Shown here in pieces: positions 1-5,960 of a DNA stretch of 5,960 bases (positions are counted from its first letter, which is position 1; each line of letters begins with the position of its first letter). The translations under genes and the position numbers were made by a program. A model generated the notes under the pieces. The model had not been told where the DNA came from. It worked only from the letters and a program-made list of their open reading frames with translations, and made no database searches. The DNA comes from Acidobacteriota bacterium (GTDB lineage: Bacteria > Acidobacteriota > Terriglobia > Acidiferrales > UBA7541), in contig QHYP01000059.1 in NCBI GenBank assembly GCA_003224195.1, positions 1 to 5,960 on the forward strand, written 5' to 3'.

Positions 1-558
1 AACTATGCTTCCACCATCCATCTCAGCGCACCAACCGGCGACAAGAAAAAGGGCTTTAGCGTGGGGCATGCGACATGGAATTGGTCGAACCACTTTGAGC
101 ACGGCTGGCGTAACTTCACGCCGTTCGTGGACGGCGGCGCGGGAAACACGATTCCGGACACGCGCTTCTTCCACCGCCCCTTCATGACTTTCGGTTACAA
201 CGCGTCCTTTGAAGCCGGGACCGAATTCGATGCCGGCCCGCTCAGCCTGACCGCTTCCGCCTACGACATAGCCCCCTGGGGCCCGCAGGCCGTCATCAGC
301 AGAGTGTTCCGGTGCAGCTCCGGTGGGACGTGCGTGGCAAGCGGCACCTCCACGGATCGCCGCGGCTACACAACCACGAGCGTTCAGACTGGCAACGCGA
401 GCCTCACGCGAGACAACGGGTTCAATGCCGGCGTGGAGCTCAAGCCGGTCCGCTTTCTCGATTTGGAGGTCGACTTTAGCCGGAGCGTTCCTTTGCGGCT
501 CAACAACCTGTCTTTCGGTATCAGCGTTGACATCGGCTCGCTTCTTCGCTCGCGCTGA
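1..558 (+). CDS. Outer-membrane beta-barrel protein, C-terminal fragment (5' end outside window)
   Basis: The reading frame is open from base 1 and ends at TGA 556-558, leaving 185 residues; the start lies upstream of the window. The fragment is dominated by alternating polar/hydrophobic stretches rich in aromatics and Gly, as in transmembrane beta-strands, for example GFSVGHATWNWSNHF (residues 18-32), FMTFGYNASFEAGTEFD (61-77) and LSLTASAYDIAPWGPQAVIS (81-100). The last strand, NLSFGISVDIG, comes close to the C-terminus, as expected for a barrel, but the final residues LLRSR do not end in the classical aromatic. Two cysteines, C105 and C111 of this fragment, flank a short Ser/Gly loop and could form a disulfide in a surface loop. 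From general resemblance I infer an outer-membrane pore or transporter-like protein of a type common in Acidobacteriota; the substrate is unknown. The GTG at 61 is only an internal valine. I am confident of the gene and fairly confident of the barrel, but not of its function. Confidence 0.8.
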   Translation, partial: NYASTIHLSAPTGDKKKGFSVGHATWNWSNHFEHGWRNFTPFVDGGAGNTIPDTRFFHRPFMTFGYNASFEAGTEFDAGPLSLTASAYDIAPWGPQAVISRVFRCSSGGTCVASGTSTDRRGYTTTSVQTGNASLTRDNGFNAGVELKPVRFLDLEVDFSRSVPLRLNNLSFGISVDIGSLLRSR

Positions 559-649
559 CGTATGAAAGATGGCGGAGGCCACGTGGCCAAAGTCCTTACA
601 AAGGTGAAGTGCTTTTTGTGGAGACATGGCTCTCCGCCGGACGAGCGAG

Positions 650-786
650 AAAAAGCCTGAGAAGCAGTCTTGGAACTAGCCGAACCCCTTCGTGGACACG
701 GCGTCGCCTAGCGTACAGACCGTCCTCCCCCTCACGATTATCTTGCTCAGTGCGTGTATTCCATAGATAAGCCAGCCAGGCTTTTT
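650..786. repeat. 10-bp perfect inverted repeat enclosing 117 bases
   Basis: AAAAAGCCTG at 650-659 is the exact reverse complement of CAGGCTTTTT at 777-786. The match does not extend on either side. A 10-bp inverted pair at this spacing is expected roughly once by chance in several kilobases, so by itself it is weak evidence. It is recorded because it lies in a gene-free stretch and its right arm overlaps a hairpin plus T-run. It could be chance, the ends of a tiny decayed element, or a long-range RNA stem. Confidence 0.3.
769..786 (+). terminator. Weak candidate intrinsic terminator
   Basis: AAGCC (769-773), a five-base loop AGCCA, then GGCTT (779-783), continuing into further T residues so that the T-run spans 782-786. 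The 5-bp stem is short for an efficient intrinsic terminator, and it sits about 210 bases after the stop codon of the upstream barrel gene. It would act on the + strand, ending transcription from that gene before the next one begins. Confidence 0.2.
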
Positions 787-932
787 GTAGAATGCCGAGC
801 TTGAATCTTCCGTATGTTCCATCCAGAAAGCAGACGTCTTGAAATGGCTGCATCGAGCCGATTTTCACGGAGTAGCACATGAACCGTCGGTCTCGTGGGG
901 AGTGGTTCTAATTCTCGTATTTTAGGTTGGTC

Positions 933-937
933 GGAGG
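933..937 (+). promoter_or_regulatory. Shine-Dalgarno GGAGG for the small ORF at 944
   Basis: GGAGG lies six bases before the GTG at 944. An in-frame TAG at 923-925 rules out any longer reading frame, so this GTG is the first possible start. This site is the main reason for treating the small ORF as potentially translated. Confidence 0.5.
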
Positions 938-943
938 AAACGC

Positions 944-1216
944 GTGGTCAAGAAAATATCCAGGCCTACGCCGCCAGCGACGGATTCCGACCAGGATTGC
1001 TTACCCGCGCCTGACGCACTTGCTCTGGTGCGCCGATGCGGAAGCCCCGAAGCTGATGGCCTGCCGCTGACCACGCCATTGGGTCAAATCTTTACGCCGG
1101 GCCGGCGCGAACAGTTCTGCCAATGCGTCGCGGACGGAGTGCCGACGCAAAGGGCCGGCATTCCCTGTGGCGCTTCGAACACGTTGCAAGACGTGGTGGA
1201 GGCTATTTCATGCTAA
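944..1216 (+). CDS. Possible small protein of 90 residues, unknown function
   Basis: I do not recognise this product. The frame opens with GTG six bases after a good GGAGG and closes with TAA at 1214-1216. The predicted protein has a basic start (VKKISR), a Pro/Asp-rich section to about residue 45, and six cysteines (19, 32, 59, 61, 75, 90), including a CQC pair at 59-61. I see no signal peptide or membrane helix, and the spacing of the cysteines does not match a zinc-binding motif I know. Third codon positions are only moderately GC-rich, less so than in the protease downstream. The stop codon overlaps the ribosome binding site of the gene at 1227, an arrangement that would allow translational coupling. 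Alternatively, the ORF could be a chance open frame in the leader of the 1227 gene, or a leader peptide. A real gene is plausible but unproven. Confidence 0.4.
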   Translation: MVKKISRPTPPATDSDQDCLPAPDALALVRRCGSPEADGLPLTTPLGQIFTPGRREQFCQCVADGVPTQRAGIPCGASNTLQDVVEAISC

Positions 1217-1219
1217 GGG
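1215..1219 (+). promoter_or_regulatory. Ribosome binding site AAGGG that fixes the start at 1227
   Basis: AAGGG ends seven bases before ATG 1227. The frame is also open from a GTG at 1167, but ATG 1227 has this site and starts directly at a signal peptide, so it is preferred. The first two bases of the site are the last two bases of the TAA that ends the upstream small ORF. Confidence 0.65.
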
Positions 1220-1226
1220 CTTCGCC

Positions 1227-2489
1227 ATGCTGAAAACGCTTCGTAAGTCTTTCGTCTTCGGGGCATTTACGCTCTTGGGAATTGCAGGGTTATTCGCGAA
1301 GGAGCTGACTCTGCATAGCGTCCGGCCGGGCTATTCCAAGGGCTCTAAAACGGATGTCATCTCTCTGTACGTGTTTTTTGAAACGCCCGTGGTGATTCCC
1401 GCCGCTGCGGTGAACTTCCACTGCGGAGATCAGAAAACCAGCAATCCCTGGCATATCGTTCTATACGACACTACGGGCAAACCACAAATCCTGGACGGCA
1501 ACATCGCGAAGGCCTGCGCAATTCAGGATACCTTTGCGAGTGACGGGCTGGTTACCTTGTCGCTGGCAAGGGCTGTTTCGGATTACTCGAGGATCGAGGT
1601 CACGTACTCCGGGGGCAACGCACCCTCGGCCACACTCAAGAAGGGCGTAAAAAACACCACACCAATATTCCAGGCGACGCATAGCCGCGACGGCGCCGAT
1701 GTTTATATAAGCGGGGCTGTCACTCCCGCCGTCGGCGCGGGGCCGAGCTACGCGATCGATTCTTCCCTTAAATATACGTTACGGCAGTGGGGGGAAAATG
1801 CACTCCTGAGCAGCGGAAGCGTGAAAACGGACGACCGGCCCACGGCGGACCCTAACAGCTTTACTTGGAGCGTCGGCTACAAGCGGACGGGGCATCGCCA
1901 CTTTACCGCGCAGTGGAACTTTGCCGGGATGGAATTGGATAAGAGGGCGAACGCCATGAATTACGTGTCGGCGCCCAAGCTATTGGTCACTGCCGATCAT
2001 CTCTTCAAGAGTCGGCGCGGAAGCGGAGAGAACACCTATTTGGTTCCGCGGGTACTTGTGGGAATTGATGTGGTTCTTGGACTTGAATTCGGGGACAATC
2101 TCAAGAACCAATACAGCATTGCGAACAGAGCGCCCAATCAGGGCTATGGGGCTTTCCTGCGAGGAGTACCAAGCGCGACTGCTTACTTGGCAATCCCCCA
2201 CGCTCTATGGCTGAAGAGCATCAACTGGACAACTGCGTACACAGCACGCATTCCGGCCACGGATGAGATTTTTCTCGAAACAAGACTGGGCACGAAGTCT
2301 CCGGTGCCGATGCTCACCAGCAACGCGCGGCACTACCTTCTCGATGACCTCCAGTTCATGTTCACGGACTTTGCCGGCTTCGAGATCAAGCATCAGTACG
2401 GGTCGTTGCCCCCGACATTTACCTTCGTAAATCATAAGGTCTCAATAGGCTTAGTTGTGCAGTTCAAGCAGGGAAGGGTCCATGACTAA
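1227..2489 (+). CDS. Exported protein with N-terminal beta-domain and probable C-terminal outer-membrane barrel
   Basis: The 420-residue product begins with a clear Sec-type signal peptide: basic LKTLRK, a hydrophobic core around residues 8-23, and probable cleavage after the FA at 23-24. Residues 25 to about 145 look like a beta-sandwich or Ig-like domain (SLYVFFETPVVIP at 46-58, LVTLSLARAV at 108-117, RIEVTYSGG at 122-130). They contain the only two cysteines, C66 and C97, well placed for one disulfide. From about residue 150 on, strands alternate polar and hydrophobic residues, with Tyr/Trp/Phe at strand ends (SLKYTLRQW, FTWSVGYKR, HFTAQWNFAG, VLVGIDVVLGLEFG). The last section, LQFMFTDFAGFEIKHQYG then SLPPTFTF and VSIGLVVQF (375-413), resembles the closing strands of a barrel. 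I infer an outer-membrane protein; substrate and role are unknown. The start is chosen on ribosome site and signal peptide over the in-frame GTG at 1167. The next gene follows after 42 bases and is probably co-transcribed. A fully periplasmic beta-protein is the alternative. Confidence 0.8.
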   Translation: MLKTLRKSFVFGAFTLLGIAGLFAKELTLHSVRPGYSKGSKTDVISLYVFFETPVVIPAAAVNFHCGDQKTSNPWHIVLYDTTGKPQILDGNIAKACAIQDTFASDGLVTLSLARAVSDYSRIEVTYSGGNAPSATLKKGVKNTTPIFQATHSRDGADVYISGAVTPAVGAGPSYAIDSSLKYTLRQWGENALLSSGSVKTDDRPTADPNSFTWSVGYKRTGHRHFTAQWNFAGMELDKRANAMNYVSAPKLLVTADHLFKSRRGSGENTYLVPRVLVGIDVVLGLEFGDNLKNQYSIANRAPNQGYGAFLRGVPSATAYLAIPHALWLKSINWTTAYTARIPATDEIFLETRLGTKSPVPMLTSNARHYLLDDLQFMFTDFAGFEIKHQYGSLPPTFTFVNHKVSIGLVVQFKQGRVHD

Positions 2490-2516
2490 ACGAATCGTGG
2501 TCTGACGCCACAGGAA

Positions 2517-2523
2517 AAGGAGG
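2517..2523 (+). promoter_or_regulatory. Strong Shine-Dalgarno AAGGAGG for the SRPBCC gene
   Basis: A perfect AAGGAGG sits eight bases before ATG 2532 and eleven before the adjacent ATG 2535, so 2532 is the better start. An out-of-frame ATG at 2525 is too close to the site and leads to a stop after five codons. Confidence 0.75.
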
Positions 2524-2531
2524 AATGCTTC

Positions 2532-3095
2532 ATGATGTCTGATCTTTTTACGCGCAGAGATTTTGCCGCGCGTTTAGCCGCTCTACTTCCGGGGCTCGGC
2601 CTCGGCGGAGCTGCGTTCGGAGCTGCCAGGGGCTCGCAGGCCGCCGCATCCGCCGCAAATGACGAGATTTCTCGCACGGCCGAATCCATCCATCAGGAAG
2701 TCGTTTTCAAGGCGAGCCGGAAGCGGGTCTACGGAGCGCTGACGGACGCCAAGCAGTTCACCAAGGTGGTGGCGTTCAGCCCGATGAAGGGAGCGGCTCC
2801 AGCAACGATCAGCCCGGAGGCGGGGGGCTCCTTTTCGTGTTTCGGAGGGCATATTGTGGGACGAAATGTAGAGCTCGTTCCCAACGAGCGTGTCGTGCAA
2901 GCCTGGCGCGTCGTGGACTGGGAGCCGGGGGTCTATTCGATTGCGAGGTTCGAGCTCGAGGGAGAGGGTTCTCAAACTAAGCTCCTCTTCGATCACACCG
3001 GCTTCCCGAATGGCAAGGCAGAGCACCTGGCGGCTGGATGGAAGGAGCATTATTGGGAGCCGCTGGAGAAATACCTCGCGAGCCAGGGCGGATAG
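2532..3095 (+). CDS. Tat-exported SRPBCC (AHSA1-like) domain protein
   Basis: The 187-residue product has two parts. Residues 1-42 form a twin-arginine signal: TRRDF with R8 R9, then a long Ala/Gly/Leu core (12-32) and small residues suitable for signal peptidase (cleavage probably near AAAS/AA, 37-42). Residues from about 53 to 183 match the SRPBCC/START-like fold of the activator-of-Hsp90-ATPase (AHSA1) type. The opening strand and helix are QEVVFKASRKRVYGALTDA, strands follow through VELVPNERVVQAWRVVDW (113-130) and TKLLFDHTGFP, and the typical C-terminal helix is GWKEHYWEPLEKYL (169-182). Family members are usually small cytoplasmic ligand-binding or cyclase-like proteins with a hydrophobic pocket; a Tat signal implies the folded protein works in the periplasm or attached to the membrane. 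The ligand cannot be read from sequence. The gene lies 42 bases after the putative outer-membrane gene and is probably in its operon. The fold call is firm; the exported location is likely. Confidence 0.88.
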   Translation: MMSDLFTRRDFAARLAALLPGLGLGGAAFGAARGSQAAASAANDEISRTAESIHQEVVFKASRKRVYGALTDAKQFTKVVAFSPMKGAAPATISPEAGGSFSCFGGHIVGRNVELVPNERVVQAWRVVDWEPGVYSIARFELEGEGSQTKLLFDHTGFPNGKAEHLAAGWKEHYWEPLEKYLASQGG

Positions 3096-3206
3096 GCGGC
3101 GAACGGCACGAGGCCACGCGGAGATAAAGAGCAAAAGCCGGAAACTATTTTCATTTTCTAGCGTCATAGACAGCAGCGAGCGCGCGTGAGAGGGGTGGTG
3201 TCCGGC

Positions 3207-3235
3207 TTGACTTGAGGCCAGCGTTCCTGTATGCA
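3207..3235 (+). promoter_or_regulatory. Candidate sigma70 promoter for the metalloprotease gene
   Basis: TTGACT (3207-3212) matches five of six consensus -35 bases and is followed, after a 17-base spacer, by TATGCA (3230-3235), a poor -10 with only its first three bases matching. Transcription would start near 3242, leaving a leader of about 25 bases that contains the ribosome site GAGGAG at 3255-3260. The rest of the 172-base spacer (3096-3267) shows no gene and no clear terminator. An 8-bp inverted pair, AAGCCGGA 3135-3142 and TCCGGCTT 3201-3208, touches the -35 element. Confidence 0.35.
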
Positions 3236-3267
3236 CGCGCATATCCCTTCCAGCGAGGAGTCCCGCC

Positions 3268-5960
3268 ATGCGGAAATGGATGCAGAGTTTGTTCGTTGCC
3301 ATTCTGTTTTTGTCTGCTAGCACGGCCCTTTGGGCGCAGGCTCCGCCGAAGACGGATGCGGAGAAAAAGCCCAGCGCGGCCGATCAGAAGGCCGAGGCAC
3401 CGAAAGACAAGCCCTTTGCCGAGGTCGTGAAAGACGCGCAGGTGATTAAAGGGCTGTTCACCTTTTACCAGACGGAAGAGAAAGTCTTACTCGAGATTCA
3501 GCTAGAGCAACTCGACAAGATGTACATGCTTTCGTTGACCTGCGAGTCGGGGCTGGGCGAGGCGGGCTTCTACGCGGCGGATATGTGCGGGGAGGCGCCG
3601 ATTGTCTTTCACAAGCAGGGGAAGAACGTGCAGATGATCGCGAAGAACACGCGCTTCGTGGCGCAGGACAACTCGCCGATGGCGCGAGCGGTGGCGCATT
3701 CTTTCAGCGACTCGATTCTCGGATCGGCAAAGCTTGAGAGTTTGCCGCACCCGGAACGAAAGAGCCTGCTGATTGACCTGGGAGCGATTCTGCTGACGGA
3801 TGTACCGATGATGGCGTACGAATTGGAGGCGACGTTCCGCATTCCGTACCATTACGATGCGAAGAACAGCTACTTCGGGATGCTGAAGGCGTTTGAGCGC
3901 AACGTGGAGATTGGGACGGTGAACCATTTTGCGGCCGAGCATCTGCCGGTGCCGCCGCTGCTGCCGCCGGGCACGCCGCCTCCTCCGACCCCTCCGCCGC
4001 CACGGAATCTGCCGGATGTGCGCAGCATGTTGTTCCACTTCCGATACAGCATTTCCGAATTGCCGCCGACGGGATACCGCGCGCGGCTGGCGGATGACCG
4101 CGTGGGGCATTTCTTCACGCAAGTACAGGACTTCAACAGCGACCGGAATTTCGAGTCGAGCCGGCGATACATCCATCGTTGGCGGCTGGAGAAGCAAGAT
4201 CCCTCGGCGGCGCTTTCGCGTCCTAAGCAGCCGATCGTTTTTTGGCTGGAAAATACTGTGCCGGTGGAATACCGCGATGCGATTCGCGAGGGCATTCTGC
4301 TATGGAACAAGGCGTTCGAGCGAATCGGCTTCAAGGACGCGATTGAGGTCAAGCAGCAGCCGGACAACGCGGATTGGGACCCGGCGGACGTGCGCTACAG
4401 CACGATCCGGTGGTTCGCGGGGTATCCCGATCCCGGATTTGCGCAAGGGCCATCGCGCGTGAATCCGCTGACGGGAGAGGTGTATGACGCGGACATTCGA
4501 TTTGACGCAGGGATGACGCGGTTCTTCCGCAGAGAAATTAATGAATACGTGAACCCGGTCGGGATGCCCTGGCTGGACGAGCAGCGACGGCCATTTCTTG
4601 CTCCATGGCACAACGGGCCGACGGAATTCTGCGACATTATGCAGGGGGCGGTGCGGGATGCAGAGTTCGCGTTTGATTTGCTGATGGCGCGGGGAATGGA
4701 TCCGCAAAGCCCCGAGGCCGAAAAATTCATCCATGATTATCTGGTGGAGATCGCGGCGCACGAGGTCGGCCACACTCTCGGGCTGAGGCACAACTTCCGC
4801 GCGAGCACAATCCACACGTTGGAACAGGCGCAGGACGCTGCGCTGACCGAAAAGGAAGGACTGACGGGCTCGGTGATGGACTACATTCCGACGAACATTT
4901 CCGCGCATGGGCAGAGGCAGGGGCAATACCACCAGACTACGCTTGGCCCGTACGACTACTGGGCGATTGAGTATGCGTATAAGCCGATTGCGGCGTCGAC
5001 GCCGGACGAGGAATTGCCGGAGCTGGCAAAGATCGCTGCGCGCGCGTCGGAGCCGTTGTTGGCTTACGACACCGATGAGGACGCCGGAATCGGCGGCGGA
5101 CCGTTCGACATGGACCCGGCGGTGAACCGCTTCGATTTCGGGACCGACCCGCTGAAGTTTTACGCGCAGCGCGTGAAGCTGGCGGACGAGATCCGGGGCA
5201 ACATGGAGCTGAAACTGGAGAAGCCGGGCGAGGGATATCAGGTTCTGCGCCGGAGCTTCAATGGAGCACTCGGGGAGGAAGGATACGCGCTGTACCTCGC
5301 ATCGAAGTACATCGGCGGCGTTTATCACTTCCGCTCCCATGTGGGCGACCCAGGGAAGCGGCTGCCGTTTGAGCCGGTGCCGGCGGCGAAGCAGAAGGAG
5401 GCGCTCGAATTGTTGCGCGAACACCTGTTTTCACCGCGGGCATTCCAGTTTTCGCCGCAACTGCTGAACAAGCTGGCCAGCCCGCGATTCTCCGACTTCA
5501 GTAACTTTCTCTCGATGCGGACGCGTTTCGACCTGCCGATTCACGACATGGTGCTCTCGCTACAGAACCAGGTGCTGGACCGGCTCTTTCATCCGCTGGT
5601 GCTGGGCCGGATTCTGGATTCGGAAGTGAAGGTGGCGGCGCCGGCGGATGCCTTCAGCCTGGGCCTGCTGTTTAACGGGATTCAGGACTCGATCTGGGCG
5701 GAGACGAAGGCGCCCGGTGAATCTCTGAACATTGACAGTTACCGGCGGTCGCTGCAGCGGGCGCACCTGCGCAAGCTGACCGGCATGGTGCTGCGTGAAA
5801 CGGCAGTGCCGGAGGATGCGCAGACGCTGTCTCGTCAGGGCCTGGTTGCGCTGCGGGCGCAGTTGCAAAGCGCGCTGGGCAAGCCGGGGATCAAGATGTC
5901 GCTCGAGACGCGGGCGCACTTGAGCGAATCGGTGGCGCGGATTGATGAGGTGTTGAAGGC
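3268..5960 (+). CDS. Secreted zinc-dependent metalloprotease, DUF5117/DUF4953 (metzincin-like) family; 3' end outside window
   Basis: The frame starts at ATG 3268, seven bases after GAGGAG, and stays open for 897 codons to the window edge, so the C-terminus is missing. Residues 1-23 are a Sec signal peptide (MRKWMQS, hydrophobic core, LWA then QA). A short Lys/Ala-rich linker leads to an N-terminal region resembling DUF5118/DUF5117 (about 50-270), which includes C92 and C107. A proline-rich segment lies at 227-245. The DUF4953-like catalytic region follows from about 285: WRLEKQDPSAALSRPKQPIVFWLE, LLWNKAFERIGFKDAI and VRYSTIRW are typical family blocks. The zinc motif HEVGHTLGLRH gives ligands H498, H502 and H508 with catalytic E499, and SVMDY supplies the metzincin Met-turn at M537. 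GPYDYWAIEY (560-569) is another family hallmark. The C-terminal 300 residues are mostly helical. All catalytic residues are present, so an active peptidase is expected, acting in the periplasm or outside the cell; the substrate is unknown. The gene probably has its own promoter. Confidence 0.93.
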   Translation, partial: MRKWMQSLFVAILFLSASTALWAQAPPKTDAEKKPSAADQKAEAPKDKPFAEVVKDAQVIKGLFTFYQTEEKVLLEIQLEQLDKMYMLSLTCESGLGEAGFYAADMCGEAPIVFHKQGKNVQMIAKNTRFVAQDNSPMARAVAHSFSDSILGSAKLESLPHPERKSLLIDLGAILLTDVPMMAYELEATFRIPYHYDAKNSYFGMLKAFERNVEIGTVNHFAAEHLPVPPLLPPGTPPPPTPPPPRNLPDVRSMLFHFRYSISELPPTGYRARLADDRVGHFFTQVQDFNSDRNFESSRRYIHRWRLEKQDPSAALSRPKQPIVFWLENTVPVEYRDAIREGILLWNKAFERIGFKDAIEVKQQPDNADWDPADVRYSTIRWFAGYPDPGFAQGPSRVNPLTGEVYDADIRFDAGMTRFFRREINEYVNPVGMPWLDEQRRPFLAPWHNGPTEFCDIMQGAVRDAEFAFDLLMARGMDPQSPEAEKFIHDYLVEIAAHEVGHTLGLRHNFRASTIHTLEQAQDAALTEKEGLTGSVMDYIPTNISAHGQRQGQYHQTTLGPYDYWAIEYAYKPIAASTPDEELPELAKIAARASEPLLAYDTDEDAGIGGGPFDMDPAVNRFDFGTDPLKFYAQRVKLADEIRGNMELKLEKPGEGYQVLRRSFNGALGEEGYALYLASKYIGGVYHFRSHVGDPGKRLPFEPVPAAKQKEALELLREHLFSPRAFQFSPQLLNKLASPRFSDFSNFLSMRTRFDLPIHDMVLSLQNQVLDRLFHPLVLGRILDSEVKVAAPADAFSLGLLFNGIQDSIWAETKAPGESLNIDSYRRSLQRAHLRKLTGMVLRETAVPEDAQTLSRQGLVALRAQLQSALGKPGIKMSLETRAHLSESVARIDEVLK

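Larger units (their letters stand above)
559..943. other. 385-base stretch without a convincing gene
   Basis: No frame on either strand gives a recognisable protein here. The longest candidate, on the minus strand (880 down to 596, 94 codons), has no Shine-Dalgarno sequence before its ATG and an Arg-rich, unrecognisable product, so I do not call it. Visible structure: a perfect 12-bp palindrome GGCCACGTGGCC at 577-588, just after the upstream stop; a 10-bp inverted repeat at 650-659 and 777-786; and a short hairpin followed by T residues at 769-786. A TATTTT hexamer at 918-923 could be a -10 element for the downstream genes, but no good -35 accompanies it. The stretch could be untranslated and regulatory sequence, or the remains of a decayed gene. 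Confidence 0.5.

Noticed and set aside
577..588. 12-bp palindrome GGCCACGTGGCC as a terminator or operator
   Set aside because: It has no loop and no following T-run, so it is not a terminator. A 12-bp palindrome is expected about once by chance in a window this size, and it follows a gene rather than preceding one closely.
596..880. Minus-strand open frame of 94 codons in the gene-free stretch
   Set aside because: No Shine-Dalgarno before its ATG, Arg-rich unrecognised product and no supporting neighbours. It could be a decayed fragment, but nothing shows it.
1167..1226. GTG 1167 as an alternative start for the exported protein
   Set aside because: It would put 20 mostly basic residues before an otherwise clean signal peptide, and ATG 1227 has a properly spaced AAGGG.
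2494..2513. GTGG/CCAC hairpin between the genes at 1227 and 2532 as a terminator
   Set aside because: The stem is only four base pairs and is followed by a purine-rich ribosome binding site rather than T residues.
2583..3323. Minus-strand open frame of 246 codons
   Set aside because: Covers the SRPBCC gene and its downstream spacer in antisense; the + strand frame has a strong ribosome site, a Tat signal and a recognised fold, while this one has no recognisable content.
3502..4197. Minus-strand open frame of 231 codons, with overlapping minus-strand frames
   Set aside because: Antisense to the protease N-terminal half, very rich in Arg, His and Gln, no recognisable motif; a coding shadow.
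4300..5424. Long open frame of 374 codons on the minus strand
   Set aside because: It lies wholly antisense to the metalloprotease, over the zinc site and conserved family blocks. Its Arg/Val/Leu-rich product is what the GC-rich third positions of the real gene produce on the opposite strand.
5560..5919. Minus-strand open frame of 119 codons
   Set aside because: Antisense to the protease C-terminal region, with Arg/Gln/Leu-rich composition typical of a shadow.

Overview
The window reads as an ordinary chromosomal stretch from a moderately GC-rich Gram-negative-type bacterium. Acidobacteriota is the best guess. That guess rests on family resemblance: outer-membrane barrels of a style common in that phylum, a Tat-exported SRPBCC/AHSA1 protein, and a large DUF5117/DUF4953-type zinc metalloprotease. 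No marker gene proves it. Every convincing gene lies on the + strand, and I see no rRNA, tRNA, CRISPR array, integrase or transposase.

Layout: (1) 1-558 is the C-terminal 185 residues of an outer-membrane beta-barrel protein entering from the left edge. (2) 559-943 is a 385-base stretch with no credible gene. It holds a 10-bp inverted repeat (650-659 / 777-786) whose right arm overlaps a weak hairpin plus T-run. (3) 944-1216 is a possible 90-residue cysteine-containing small protein of unknown function, supported mainly by a good ribosome binding site. Its stop codon overlaps the ribosome binding site of the next gene. (4) 1227-2489 encodes a 420-residue exported protein with a signal peptide, a probable N-terminal beta-sandwich and a probable C-terminal barrel. 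(5) 2532-3095 encodes a 187-residue SRPBCC/AHSA1-like protein with a twin-arginine signal. (6) 3096-3267 is a spacer with a candidate sigma70 promoter. (7) 3268 to the right edge encodes a secreted metzincin-type metalloprotease (897 codons visible, C-terminus cut off).

The genes at 944, 1227 and 2532 are closely spaced (10 and 42 bases) and may be one transcript; the protease appears to have its own promoter. All four recognisable products are predicted to leave the cytoplasm (outer membrane, periplasm or outside), so the theme is cell-envelope and secreted functions. Nothing in the sequence shows that they form one pathway. I found no strong evidence of a new biological system. The items most worth a second look are the small coupled ORF, the Tat-exported SRPBCC protein beside a putative outer-membrane protein, and the inverted repeat in the gene-free stretch.
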